Shown here in pieces: positions 1 to 6,391 of a stretch of 11,817 nucleotides of DNA. The number at the start of each line of letters is the position of its first letter. Position 1 is the first letter of the stretch. The notes beneath the pieces are model-generated. The model was not told the origin of the DNA and made no database searches. It worked only from the letters and a program-made list of their open reading frames with translations. Source of the stretch: Spirosomataceae bacterium (GTDB lineage Bacteria; Bacteroidota; Bacteroidia; Cytophagales; Spirosomataceae); NCBI GenBank assembly GCA_025455795.1, contig JALOLW010000130.1:1-11817 (forward strand), read 5' to 3'. Both the position numbers and the translations under genes were made by a program.

Positions 1-1
1 G

Positions 2-556
2 AAAATGGCGACCTTTGAAGAGCAAGGTTTGGCCCTCAACAAAGAAATAATAAATCTCCATGAACTCGTTCAGCAGGTGTTGAAGTCCATGAAATTGCAG
101 TTTGAAAAATACGGGGCGTACCTCACCCCTGCCCCTCTCCCTGGGGAGAGGGGTAATGCTGCTCCCCTCTCCCCAGGGAGAGGGGTTGGGGGTGAGGTCA
201 GGCCGCGCGGTGAGGTGCTGGCCGACCGCATCCACCTCACCAACGTTGTTTATAATCTCTTGGACAACGCCCTCAAATACAGCCACCAAAACCCCCAAAT
301 AGGCGTTCAACTCACCGAAACCGAGGCGGAAATTAGCCTCTCAGTGAGCGACAACGGCATCGGAATCCCTGCTGAATACCAATCCAAAATCTTTGAGAAG
401 TTTTTCCGCGTACCCACGGGCGACACGCACAACGTAAAAGGCCACGGTCTTGGTCTTAGCTATGTGGCGAGCGTGATAGAGCAGCACGGTGGCCGCCTCA
501 AACTCCAAAGCGAAGAAGGACAGGGGAGTACTTTTACAGTGGTGCTACCGAAATAA
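2..556 (+). CDS. Sensor histidine kinase, C-terminal part (5' end outside window)
   Basis: This is the catalytic end of a two-component sensor kinase, which autophosphorylates and passes phosphate to a response regulator. The reading frame is open to the left edge, so the sensor region and the phospho-accepting histidine are not visible. Counting from the Met at base 5, the HATPase_c boxes are intact: N box around N80-N88 (NLLDNA), G1 box D116-P122 (DNGIGIP), F box F130-F134, and G2 box G146-L151 (GHGLGL). Residues about 39-66, between the EKYGA and EVLADRIHL segments, are low-complexity Pro/Gly/Arg sequence encoded by a palindromic repeat. This is an in-frame insertion at the N-terminal edge of the ATPase domain. 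The likely partner is the regulator gene at 1494, now separated by a toxin-antitoxin cassette. That pairing is inferred from position and strand. The kinase assignment is secure; whether the enzyme remains active is unknown. Confidence 0.93.
   Translation, partial: KMATFEEQGLALNKEIINLHELVQQVLKSMKLQFEKYGAYLTPAPLPGERGNAAPLSPGRGVGGEVRPRGEVLADRIHLTNVVYNLLDNALKYSHQNPQIGVQLTETEAEISLSVSDNGIGIPAEYQSKIFEKFFRVPTGDTHNVKGHGLGLSYVASVIEQHGGRLKLQSEEGQGSTFTVVLPK
121..197. repeat. REP-like double-hairpin palindromic repeat inside the kinase gene
   Basis: A left arm of 33 nt (121-153) and a right arm of 34 nt (164-197) are near-perfect reverse complements, separated by a 10-nt AT-rich spacer (154-163). Each arm holds its own hairpin: CCCCTCTCC, a 4-nt loop (CTGG at 141-144, CCAG at 173-176), then GGAGAGGGG, giving stems at 132-153 and 164-185. 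The element can therefore fold as two tandem hairpins or one long cruciform. It lies entirely within the kinase coding sequence and is read through without a stop. Its G/C-rich composition differs from the gene around it. C-rich palindromes of this kind are often dispersed in bacterial genomes; membership of a multicopy family here is inferred. Confidence 0.85.
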
Positions 557-587
557 TTTGATTTACGCCAAATGACTTGTACATTTG
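557..587 (+). promoter_or_regulatory. Bacteroidota-type promoter of the toxin-antitoxin operon
   Basis: TTTG at 557-560 directly follows the kinase stop codon. It is followed 19 bp later by TACATTTG (580-587), a full match to the Bacteroidota -7 box TAnnTTTG at the usual spacing. Transcription would start near 594. That places the ATG at 572 upstream of the transcript start and leaves the ATG at 605 as the natural start, with a short A-rich leader. This is a motif match only. Confidence 0.6.
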
Positions 588-598
588 TGTCAAATGGC
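567..598. promoter_or_regulatory. Palindromic operator candidate overlapping the TA promoter
   Basis: The half-sites GCCAAATGAC (567-576) and GTCAAATGGC (589-598) are inverted copies, matching at 8 of 10 positions once one is reverse-complemented. Their centres are 22 bp apart, about two helical turns, and they flank and overlap the TACATTTG box. This is the layout expected for autorepression by the HTH antitoxin encoded immediately downstream. That role is inferred from the general behaviour of type II TA operons. Confidence 0.5.
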
Positions 599-604
599 AA
601 AAAA

Positions 605-1021
605 ATGACAAAACTTGCTCATAAAACCAGCACATTGGTAGTGGCATGGGATACTCCACTTCAAATGATAGATCAAATTCGGACGGGTCTTCCTAAATCG
701 GAAGCTGATGAGACTGCCGTACGCTTGGCTTTATCTCAGCGAGATATAGCGCGTATTCTGAATATATCAGAGCGATCTTACCATCGTTATCAAGCCGATA
801 CTCGACTTGACGCTGTGGCAACAGAACGGTTGCTTCACCTTAGAAAGTTATATCAATTAGGCGAAGAAGTGTTTGAGGATATGTATAAATTTGGCCGTTG
901 GATGAAAAGACCACTGCGGGTATTGGGCAACAAAGCACCCATCGAATTGGTGGACACAGCTACTGGAATGAGACTCGTAGAAGATGAACTCTTCCGTATT
1001 GAGCATAATGTTTACGCCTGA
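605..1021 (+). CDS. Xre/MbcA/ParS-family antitoxin of a RES/Xre toxin-antitoxin system
   Basis: Predicted antitoxin that binds and blocks the RES toxin encoded next to it, and probably represses its own promoter. In the 138-residue form, an Xre-like helix-turn-helix covers about residues 41-65 (LALSQRDIARILNISERSYH). The C-terminal MbcA/ParS/DUF2384 toxin-binding domain runs from about 85 to 138 and contains the FGRW...LGNKAPIELVDTATG segment typical of the family. An in-frame ATG at 572 would add 11 residues, but it lies inside the operator palindrome and before the predicted transcript start, so 605 is preferred. The toxin ORF begins 5 bp after this stop, so the two form one operon. The cassette lies between a kinase gene and a response-regulator gene and is more AT-rich than either, which suggests acquisition. 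Confidence 0.88.
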   Translation: MTKLAHKTSTLVVAWDTPLQMIDQIRTGLPKSEADETAVRLALSQRDIARILNISERSYHRYQADTRLDAVATERLLHLRKLYQLGEEVFEDMYKFGRWMKRPLRVLGNKAPIELVDTATGMRLVEDELFRIEHNVYA

Positions 1022-1026
1022 GTTTT

Positions 1027-1497
1027 ATGTTTGTCTATCGTTTGCAGAAATCGAAGTATGCTACAAGTGAGGCGATTTTATCGGGCGAAGGGGCATCACG
1101 TACAGGTGGGCGGTGGAATCCACGTAATACGCCACTTATTTATACATCTTGTACCCCAGAGTTGGCACTACTTGAGGTTTTAGTTCATATTGAAGGAGCT
1201 ACATTAGAAGATTTACCACCATTTTCATTAGTCATTTTAGAAGTGCCAAAGACCTCCATCACTATACTCGAAATCAACGACTTACCTGTCAATTGGCAGA
1301 AGGTACCAGCACCGCCAAATCTCTCTAAAGTGACCGAAAACTGGCTCGTCGGTCAATCTTCACTGTGCCTCAAAATTCCTTCTGTAGTGATGCCGTTCTC
1401 TTACAACTGCCTTCTTAATCCACGCCACCGCGATATTGACCAAGTGAAAATTGTAGAAGTTTTGCCTTTCAGTTTTGACCAACGCCTCGCCCCGTGA
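1027..1497 (+). CDS. RES-domain toxin (predicted NAD+-degrading)
   Basis: RES-family toxin of a type II system. Characterised relatives such as MbcT of Mycobacterium tuberculosis deplete cellular NAD+ and arrest growth unless bound by their antitoxin. The 156 residues cover nearly the whole RES domain. Features include R5 in the FVYRL start, the GGRWN motif (27-31), Y39 in IYTS, the ELALLE segment with E45/E50 and H54, and S119 in the IPSVV segment. These match the conserved Arg/Tyr/Glu/Ser active-site pattern of the family. The end (FSFDQRL) is the usual family terminus, so the gene looks complete. Its last bases share GTGA with the downstream response-regulator start, allowing translational coupling. 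AT-rich codon use contrasts with the flanking two-component genes. Confidence 0.9.
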   Translation: MFVYRLQKSKYATSEAILSGEGASRTGGRWNPRNTPLIYTSCTPELALLEVLVHIEGATLEDLPPFSLVILEVPKTSITILEINDLPVNWQKVPAPPNLSKVTENWLVGQSSLCLKIPSVVMPFSYNCLLNPRHRDIDQVKIVEVLPFSFDQRLAP

Positions 1498-2183
1498 CCA
1501 AAATCCTATACGTAGAAGATGAGCCTTTTTTGGGCAAAATAGTCAAAGAGAGCCTCGAAAGTCGCGGTTTTGAAGTTTGTATGGTGGCCGATGGCAACGA
1601 AGTCATGGCTCATTTTGAGTCATTTGGCCCCGATGTGTGTGTGTTGGACGTGATGCTCCCGCACCGCGACGGCTACGCCCTCGCGCAAGACATTCGGCAA
1701 GTAGTGGCCGAGATGCCTATCATTTTCTTGACGGCCAAAACCCAAACCGAAGACGTACTCAAAGGCTTTCAGTCAGGTGGCAACGACTACATTCGTAAAC
1801 CGTTCAGTATGGAAGAACTCATCGTGAGGATTCAAAACCTACTGCTACTTACCCAAGCCAAAACCGCTACATCGGCCACGTCACAACCGCAAGGAGTCGT
1901 GTTGGGAAAATACAGTTTTTTTGCCCAAAAATACGAGTTGCATTTTGAAGAAAGTATTCGCAAACTCTCTCACCGAGAAACCGAATTGTTGGCGATTTTG
2001 GTCGAAAACCGTAACTTTACCGTGAACCGCAAAGATATTTTGATGCGTGTTTGGGGCGATGATTCGTTTTTCAACTCCCGCAATCTCGACGTTTACATTA
2101 CTCGCCTGCGCGACTATTTCCGCCAAGACCCTACGCTCGAAATCGTCACCCTCAAAGGCGTAGGTTATCTGTTTAAGTGCTGA
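1494..2183 (+). CDS. OmpR/PhoB-family response regulator transcription factor
   Basis: A 229-residue two-domain regulator. The receiver domain (about 3-118) has the acidic pocket E9/D10, phospho-acceptor D52 (VLDVMLP), T80 and K102 (KPF). The winged-helix DNA-binding domain (about 135-228) contains LSHRETELLAILVENRN and ends in the typical TLKGVGYLF hairpin. When phosphorylated by a partner kinase, probably the one encoded upstream, it should dimerise and regulate promoters; targets cannot be read from this window. The start is a GTG at 1494 that overlaps the RES toxin stop by 4 nt. The next in-frame Met (residue 30) would remove the acidic pocket, so GTG is the credible start. Expression may depend on read-through from the kinase promoter and also on the toxin-antitoxin promoter. 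Confidence 0.93.
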   Translation: MTKILYVEDEPFLGKIVKESLESRGFEVCMVADGNEVMAHFESFGPDVCVLDVMLPHRDGYALAQDIRQVVAEMPIIFLTAKTQTEDVLKGFQSGGNDYIRKPFSMEELIVRIQNLLLLTQAKTATSATSQPQGVVLGKYSFFAQKYELHFEESIRKLSHRETELLAILVENRNFTVNRKDILMRVWGDDSFFNSRNLDVYITRLRDYFRQDPTLEIVTLKGVGYLFKC

Positions 2184-2320
2184 GAATCAGTGCTACCATA
2201 TTATGTTTAGCCCTTCACTAACCAGTTTTTTTTGCTTGTTGATAACATAAAATGGTTACTGTGAATCACTATTTCAGAAATTTAGATTTTCTTTGCAATA
2301 AAAGCACCTATCCAATTGGC

Positions 2321-3130
2321 ATGAAAATCAGCACAAATTCACGCACTGACCTATTTGTTCATATTTCTCTGGTAGTGGCACTCATTGTGGCACTATTTTT
2401 GGGGTTCTTCTTCTTGTACTTGCCTTTCACGACCAACCACGGGCAAAGTATCACCGTACCGGACTTGTCGGGCATGAGTCTCCAACAGTTGGAAGACTAC
2501 CTCGACGAGCGCAATCTCCGTTATGAAATCGCCGATTGTACGTTTGTAGCCGATTGTACGTTTGTAGTGGGGAAAAAACCTTTGACGGTGATTCGTCAGC
2601 ATCCAAAACCTGGGATGAAGGTCAAAGATGGCAGAAAATTGTACATTTATATTACGTCATTGAATGCCCCTAATGTCAAAATGCCTGCATTGAAAGACAG
2701 AACCAAACGAAGTGCCTTAGCGGAGTTGGCAAGACTGGGATTGCAATTGGGAAGTATCAAATATGTTCCCGATCCTGCGCAGGATGCAGTTTTGGCGCAA
2801 TACTATCAAGGTAAGCCCATTTTGCCTGGAACCATGATTGCACAAGGTTCAAAAATTGATTTGGAATTGGGTGATGGTATCGGAAATACTGAATTTGAGG
2901 TTCCAGACCTTACAGGCAAAACGCTCGACGAAGCATTGTTTATTATAAAAGGTTCACAATTGGCAAAACCATTGATACAGTATGTAGATGACCCCTCTCA
3001 GCCTCCTGGAACCGTAATTAGACAAAATCCTGAGGCAGGTGCAGGCAATAAAATTAGGGTTGGCGACATTATAGACTTGTGGGTAGTGGGTCCACCGCCC
3101 GATACGCAACCTCAACAACAAAATGAGTAA
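2321..3130 (+). CDS. Membrane-anchored three-PASTA-domain protein
   Basis: PASTA domains bind peptidoglycan fragments or division and cell-wall proteins. This protein has no kinase or transpeptidase domain. From the Met at 2321 it has 269 residues: a short basic N-terminus, one membrane helix (about 12-35), then three periplasmic PASTA repeats at about 43-112, 117-184 and 192-256, each with the Val-Pro-Asp/Leu start and a late QxPxxG-like turn. A Pro/Gln-rich tail follows. An upstream in-frame ATG at 2252 would add 23 residues that fit poorly before a signal anchor, so 2321 is preferred. Residues 71-82 are an exact six-residue duplication (ADCTFV twice) caused by an 18-bp tandem repeat. The stop overlaps the next gene by 8 nt (ATGAGTAA), so the two are probably cotranscribed. 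A cell-wall role is inferred. Confidence 0.85.
   Translation: MKISTNSRTDLFVHISLVVALIVALFLGFFFLYLPFTTNHGQSITVPDLSGMSLQQLEDYLDERNLRYEIADCTFVADCTFVVGKKPLTVIRQHPKPGMKVKDGRKLYIYITSLNAPNVKMPALKDRTKRSALAELARLGLQLGSIKYVPDPAQDAVLAQYYQGKPILPGTMIAQGSKIDLELGDGIGNTEFEVPDLTGKTLDEALFIIKGSQLAKPLIQYVDDPSQPPGTVIRQNPEAGAGNKIRVGDIIDLWVVGPPPDTQPQQQNE
2531..2566 (+). repeat. Exact 18-bp tandem duplication in PASTA domain 1
   Basis: Two identical copies of GCCGATTGTACGTTTGTA lie head to tail (2531-2548 and 2549-2566). They duplicate six residues in the first PASTA domain without shifting the frame. The copies have no differences, so the event is probably recent replication slippage. Confidence 0.9.
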
Positions 3131-5069
3131 TTTACGGATTTACGATGTAGGAATTTGCAGCCCCACAAGGGTTCAAAACCCTTGCGGGGTTAAACTCAAC
3201 CAATCAAGCAGCCGAAAATTTTTGCTAAATTCCTTAGCATTTTTCATTTTTCATTTTTCGCTTTCCATTTCTTACGCGCAGTTGGTAGGCTTTCCCGTAG
3301 GCCCGCGTACAACGCACACCCACGAGCGCAACGCCCGTACCCAAGCACTTTCGCTGCCGTTTTTTGATGATTTTTCATTGGCCAAAGACGGCGTGGTCAA
3401 TCCCACTCTTTGGGCATCGGGGGGTGTATATGTGAGCAATACCACCACCATCAACCACCCCACACTCGGTGTGGTCACGTTTGACGGGGCTGATGCCGTA
3501 GGTCGTCCCTACAATTTTGCCACGCCCAGCGCGCAGGGTAGCGCAGACACGCTTGCTTCTCAGGTCATTGACCTCGCGGGCCTTGCTCCCGCCGATTCAG
3601 TCCAACTCAGCTTTTATTGGCAAATACGCGGCTTGGGCGAACAACCCGACCCCGACGACTCACTTCGAGTGCAGTTTTTGGACGACAAAGGCGCGTGGCT
3701 CACCGTTTGGAAGCAAGCAGGTGGGCGGCAGGACAACAACTTCAATTTTGCCCGTATCTCCTTACGTGACCGCCGATACCTGCACGCAGGTTTTCGATTT
3801 CGTTTTCAGGCGTTTGCGCGGCAATCGGGGCAGTTTGATACGTGGCACCTCGACTACGTATATCTCGACAAAAACCGCCGTACTGCCGACCGTTTCGTGC
3901 GCGACATTGCCTGCCGCCTTCCCATCAGTTCTTTTCTCAAACGCTACCAAGCCATGCCCTTGAAGCAGTATATGGTACGCCCCGCCGCCGAAACTGCCGA
4001 TACGATTACGACTGATATTCAGAATCTTAACAATGTTTTCAACTCCACTACTTTCAGTTTTACGCTCAAAGACGAACTGAGTGGGCGGGTGTTGCAAAAC
4101 GTACAGCAGCCGTCGGGGCAGTTGATAGCGGCCTTGAGTTCACAGGTCAAAAATTTTAGAAATACCGCCATCACTGCGATAGACACCACCGTAACAAAGC
4201 GGCTGTCGTTGGTCAGTAGGTTTCAGATTTTGACTACCGACAACGCCAATCCCTCCATTCCGAGCATAGACTTGCGCCGCAACGATAGCATTTCAGGACG
4301 AACGATTTTGGACGACTACTACGCCTACGACGACGGCACACCCGAATACGCCGTCTATATGAATCGGCCTTTGGGGCGGACTTCGGTACGGTATTTTCTC
4401 AACAAACCCGACGTGGTATCGTCTGTCCGAATGAACGTGGTGCCTATTTTGAGAGATTTAACGGGGCAGTCGGTGACAGTACAGGTGTGGAGCAATCAAA
4501 ACGGACGCCCCAACGCGCTGCTTTACCAAAAGTCTTATAGAATCAATTATGCCAACAGTCGCGGTGGATTTGTGGAGTTTCCGTTTGATTATGGCGTGGC
4601 GGTCAAAGATACTTTTTACGTAGGCTGGCTTCAAGTAGGGCAAGAAGGCGTAGCCGTAGGTCTCGACCGCAACAACCAAAAACAAGACCAGATTTTTGTC
4701 AATTTGGGTACAGAATGGGTGCCTTATTCTTCTTTTCAAAATGACCCCAACCTTGCTTTTTTCAGAGGTAGCCTGCTGATTCGGCCCGTTATGGGTGGCA
4801 AAGCACTGCCGCCAGTCACCGCCGTAGAGCCTCAAAAACCCGCTGAATGGAGTATTTACCCCAATCCCACCTCGGGCGTGGTGAGTTGGGAACGCGACGA
4901 CATCAAGCGCGTGGAAGTGTATAGTTCGGGCGGGGTGTTGCTCAAATATCAAACTCAACAAAACGCCGAGCGAAGCATTGATTTGTCGGAGCTTTCGGAC
5001 GGTACGTACCTGCTCAAACTCACCAACAACGAAAAAACGGTGGTCAAAAAAGTAATGCTTCGGAAGTAA
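3123..5069 (+). CDS. Large secreted protein with type A T9SS C-terminal sorting domain
   Basis: A 648-residue exported protein of unknown specific function. A signal peptide h-region spans about 33-50 (FLLNSLAFFIFHFSLSIS), with likely cleavage after YA52 before Gln. Residues about 77-250 form a jelly-roll-like region of the sort common in Bacteroidota surface proteins (LPFFDDFS, VTFDGADAVGRPYNF, DTWHLDYVYLD). The C-terminus (about 573-648, SIYPNPTSG ... KVMLRK) is a type A sorting domain recognised by the type IX secretion system, so the protein should cross the outer membrane and be surface-bound or released. The first 30 residues are atypical: they precede the signal peptide and include a stretch encoded by a hairpin repeat (SPTRVQNPCGV). 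The start at 3123 overlaps the PASTA gene stop. A non-ATG start nearer the signal peptide, such as the TTG within KFLL, is possible. Confidence 0.88.
   Translation: MSNLRIYDVGICSPTRVQNPCGVKLNQSSSRKFLLNSLAFFIFHFSLSISYAQLVGFPVGPRTTHTHERNARTQALSLPFFDDFSLAKDGVVNPTLWASGGVYVSNTTTINHPTLGVVTFDGADAVGRPYNFATPSAQGSADTLASQVIDLAGLAPADSVQLSFYWQIRGLGEQPDPDDSLRVQFLDDKGAWLTVWKQAGGRQDNNFNFARISLRDRRYLHAGFRFRFQAFARQSGQFDTWHLDYVYLDKNRRTADRFVRDIACRLPISSFLKRYQAMPLKQYMVRPAAETADTITTDIQNLNNVFNSTTFSFTLKDELSGRVLQNVQQPSGQLIAALSSQVKNFRNTAITAIDTTVTKRLSLVSRFQILTTDNANPSIPSIDLRRNDSISGRTILDDYYAYDDGTPEYAVYMNRPLGRTSVRYFLNKPDVVSSVRMNVVPILRDLTGQSVTVQVWSNQNGRPNALLYQKSYRINYANSRGGFVEFPFDYGVAVKDTFYVGWLQVGQEGVAVGLDRNNQKQDQIFVNLGTEWVPYSSFQNDPNLAFFRGSLLIRPVMGGKALPPVTAVEPQKPAEWSIYPNPTSGVVSWERDDIKRVEVYSSGGVLLKYQTQQNAERSIDLSELSDGTYLLKLTNNEKTVVKKVMLRK
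3161..3189. repeat. Hairpin repeat element inside the 5' end of the T9SS-protein gene
   Basis: CCCCACAAGGGTT (3161-3173) and AACCCTTGCGGGG (3177-3189) pair over 12 of 13 positions around a CAA loop. There is no T-run after the stem and the hairpin lies inside coding sequence, so it looks like a small dispersed palindrome, not a terminator. It is unrelated in sequence to the repeat at 121-197. It is translated in frame as part of the N-terminal extension before the signal peptide. Confidence 0.65.
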
Positions 5070-5079
5070 CCATTACTTC
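5050..5079. terminator. Possible bidirectional hairpin between convergent genes
   Basis: The T9SS-protein stop (5067-5069) and the serine-hydrolase stop (5073-5075 on the other strand) are 3 bp apart and form part of GAAGTAA-CCA-TTACTTC (5063-5079), a perfect 7-bp inverted repeat. An alternative 8-bp pairing, AAGTAATG (5050-5057) with CATTACTT (5071-5078), competes with it. There is no clear T-tract, so a terminator role is tentative. Confidence 0.3.
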
Positions 5080-6233
5080 AATACCTGCATCGCCGCCTCC
5101 AAATAGTGATAAGATTCTGGGCGAAAAAATACGCCTTGCTGATGGGGAGATTCTTTGTGACCTAAGCGTACCACAACGGCGTTTTTGGAGGGAATCGCCC
5201 ATATCAACTGCCCCAGCAATCCCCTCATACTCACCGTATAAACGCTGTCTTGGTACGGCTGAATCCAAAACTGAAACCCATAGACTTGTTGGGGTTTTTG
5301 GTTGTTGCGATTGAGCAGATACGTGGCAGGTTGGAGGGCTTCCTCCATGTAGGGTTGCGGTACAATCTGGCGGTCTTTCCATTGGCCTTTCCAAAGCATC
5401 AAATGCCCAAAACGGGCGTAGTCGCGGGCGGTGGGCGCGAGGCAACAAAAAGATTTTTCGTGACCGTCTTCTTTATCGAGCATCCAGAGGGCGTTGGTTT
5501 CGCTGCCTATTTGTTGAAAGATTTTTTCGGAAGCCAAATCCGCAATTTTTTTGCGATAGACTTTCTCCAAAATCAACCCTAAAATCTGCGTATCGCCACT
5601 GCGGTATTCAAACTCCTTGCCAATGGGTTTTTCGACCTGCAAGCCGTCTATCACTTTGGCGATGTCTTCACCGTAGTAGCCGTAGGCATTGTTGCTAAAC
5701 ACCCCCTTGTCGCCCTCGTGCCAGTCGAGGCCACTGCTCATGGTGAGGCAGTTGCGAAGCGTAACTTTGGCTTTTTCGCCCTCACGGAAAGAATCTATGT
5801 AGTTGGCTACGGGTTCATCCACGCTTTTGATGCGTCCTTCGCCGATAGCAATGCCTATCAACATCGAAATCACACTTTTGGCCGCCGAAAACGACTGACT
5901 GCGGGTTTGGGCATTGGCTTCGTTCCAGTATTTTTCGTATTTGAGTTTGCCGTTTTGAAATACCAAAAAGGCCGTGCTTTCGTATTTTTGAAGGGTATCA
6001 AGCAGGTTTTGAGCTACTTCGACTTTGTTGTATTGACTATCCAAAGGCCACGGTTCGGGGCGGCTTGATGCCAACACCTGCCGCGTGGGGTGTTTCTCAA
6101 AATCCATGATATTGACCTCGCCGCGTTGGAGGTAGTTGCGAATATGCACAAACGGTGGCGTGTAGGTCAAACCTGTACTAAGGAGTACCACTCCTGCAAG
6201 GCCAAAAAGCGAATTTTTAACTGATTTTTTCAT
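5073..6233 (-). CDS. Serine hydrolase of the class C beta-lactamase/NylB fold
   Basis: A 386-residue protein of the SxxK serine hydrolase superfamily (MEROPS S12 type), which includes class C beta-lactamases, D-aminopeptidases, esterases and 6-aminohexanoate-dimer hydrolases. The N-terminal hydrophobic segment (about 8-23) suggests a signal anchor or uncleaved signal peptide, so it should act in the periplasm. The catalytic Ser-Lys is S116-A-A-K119 within SFSAAKSV. The tyrosine motif is Y210-R-S212 (FEYRSGDTQ). RGLLGQ (337-342) probably replaces the KTG motif. The FSAAKS...LTMSSGLDW pattern is closer to the NylB-like and esterase branch than to true AmpC, so antibiotic hydrolysis should not be assumed; substrate unknown. 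It is monocistronic and convergent with the T9SS gene. A TACCTTTG box lies just upstream of its start. Confidence 0.88.
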   Translation of the reverse strand: MKKSVKNSLFGLAGVVLLSTGLTYTPPFVHIRNYLQRGEVNIMDFEKHPTRQVLASSRPEPWPLDSQYNKVEVAQNLLDTLQKYESTAFLVFQNGKLKYEKYWNEANAQTRSQSFSAAKSVISMLIGIAIGEGRIKSVDEPVANYIDSFREGEKAKVTLRNCLTMSSGLDWHEGDKGVFSNNAYGYYGEDIAKVIDGLQVEKPIGKEFEYRSGDTQILGLILEKVYRKKIADLASEKIFQQIGSETNALWMLDKEDGHEKSFCCLAPTARDYARFGHLMLWKGQWKDRQIVPQPYMEEALQPATYLLNRNNQKPQQVYGFQFWIQPYQDSVYTVSMRGLLGQLIWAIPSKNAVVVRLGHKESPHQQGVFFRPESYHYLEAAMQVLK

Positions 6234-6255
6234 GCGAAAGGAAAAATGGGAGCGT

Positions 6256-6263
6256 CAAAGGTA
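6256..6263 (-). promoter_or_regulatory. -7 promoter element for the serine hydrolase gene
   Basis: On the minus strand the sequence reads TACCTTTG, a full match to the Bacteroidota -7 box TAnnTTTG. It would start transcription near 6249, about 15 nt before the ATG at 6233. The -33 region about 19-20 bp upstream reads only TTTC, so the upstream element is weak. The rest of the 158-bp gap (6234-6391) shows no ORF or convincing terminator. Confidence 0.5.
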
Positions 6264-6391
6264 AAAAAAATCGGTTCTTTATGAAACTACTTGATATGTG
6301 CAGCAGGTAAGATTATCTTCTGAATATTGCGTATAATGATGATACATTGGTTTTTCGTTTTTAAAATTAAAATGACCGTACTCAAATACAA

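Noticed and set aside
2184..2320. Promoter for the PASTA gene (TAGATTTT at 2283-2290 or TATGTTTA near 2201)
   Set aside because: Each misses the consensus by one base and lacks a clear -33 element, so neither is strong enough to annotate.
5073..6233. Antibiotic-resistance beta-lactamase
   Set aside because: The protein shares the SxxK fold, but it has YRS and RGLLGQ in place of YxN and KTG and resembles the NylB/esterase branch, so resistance cannot be claimed.
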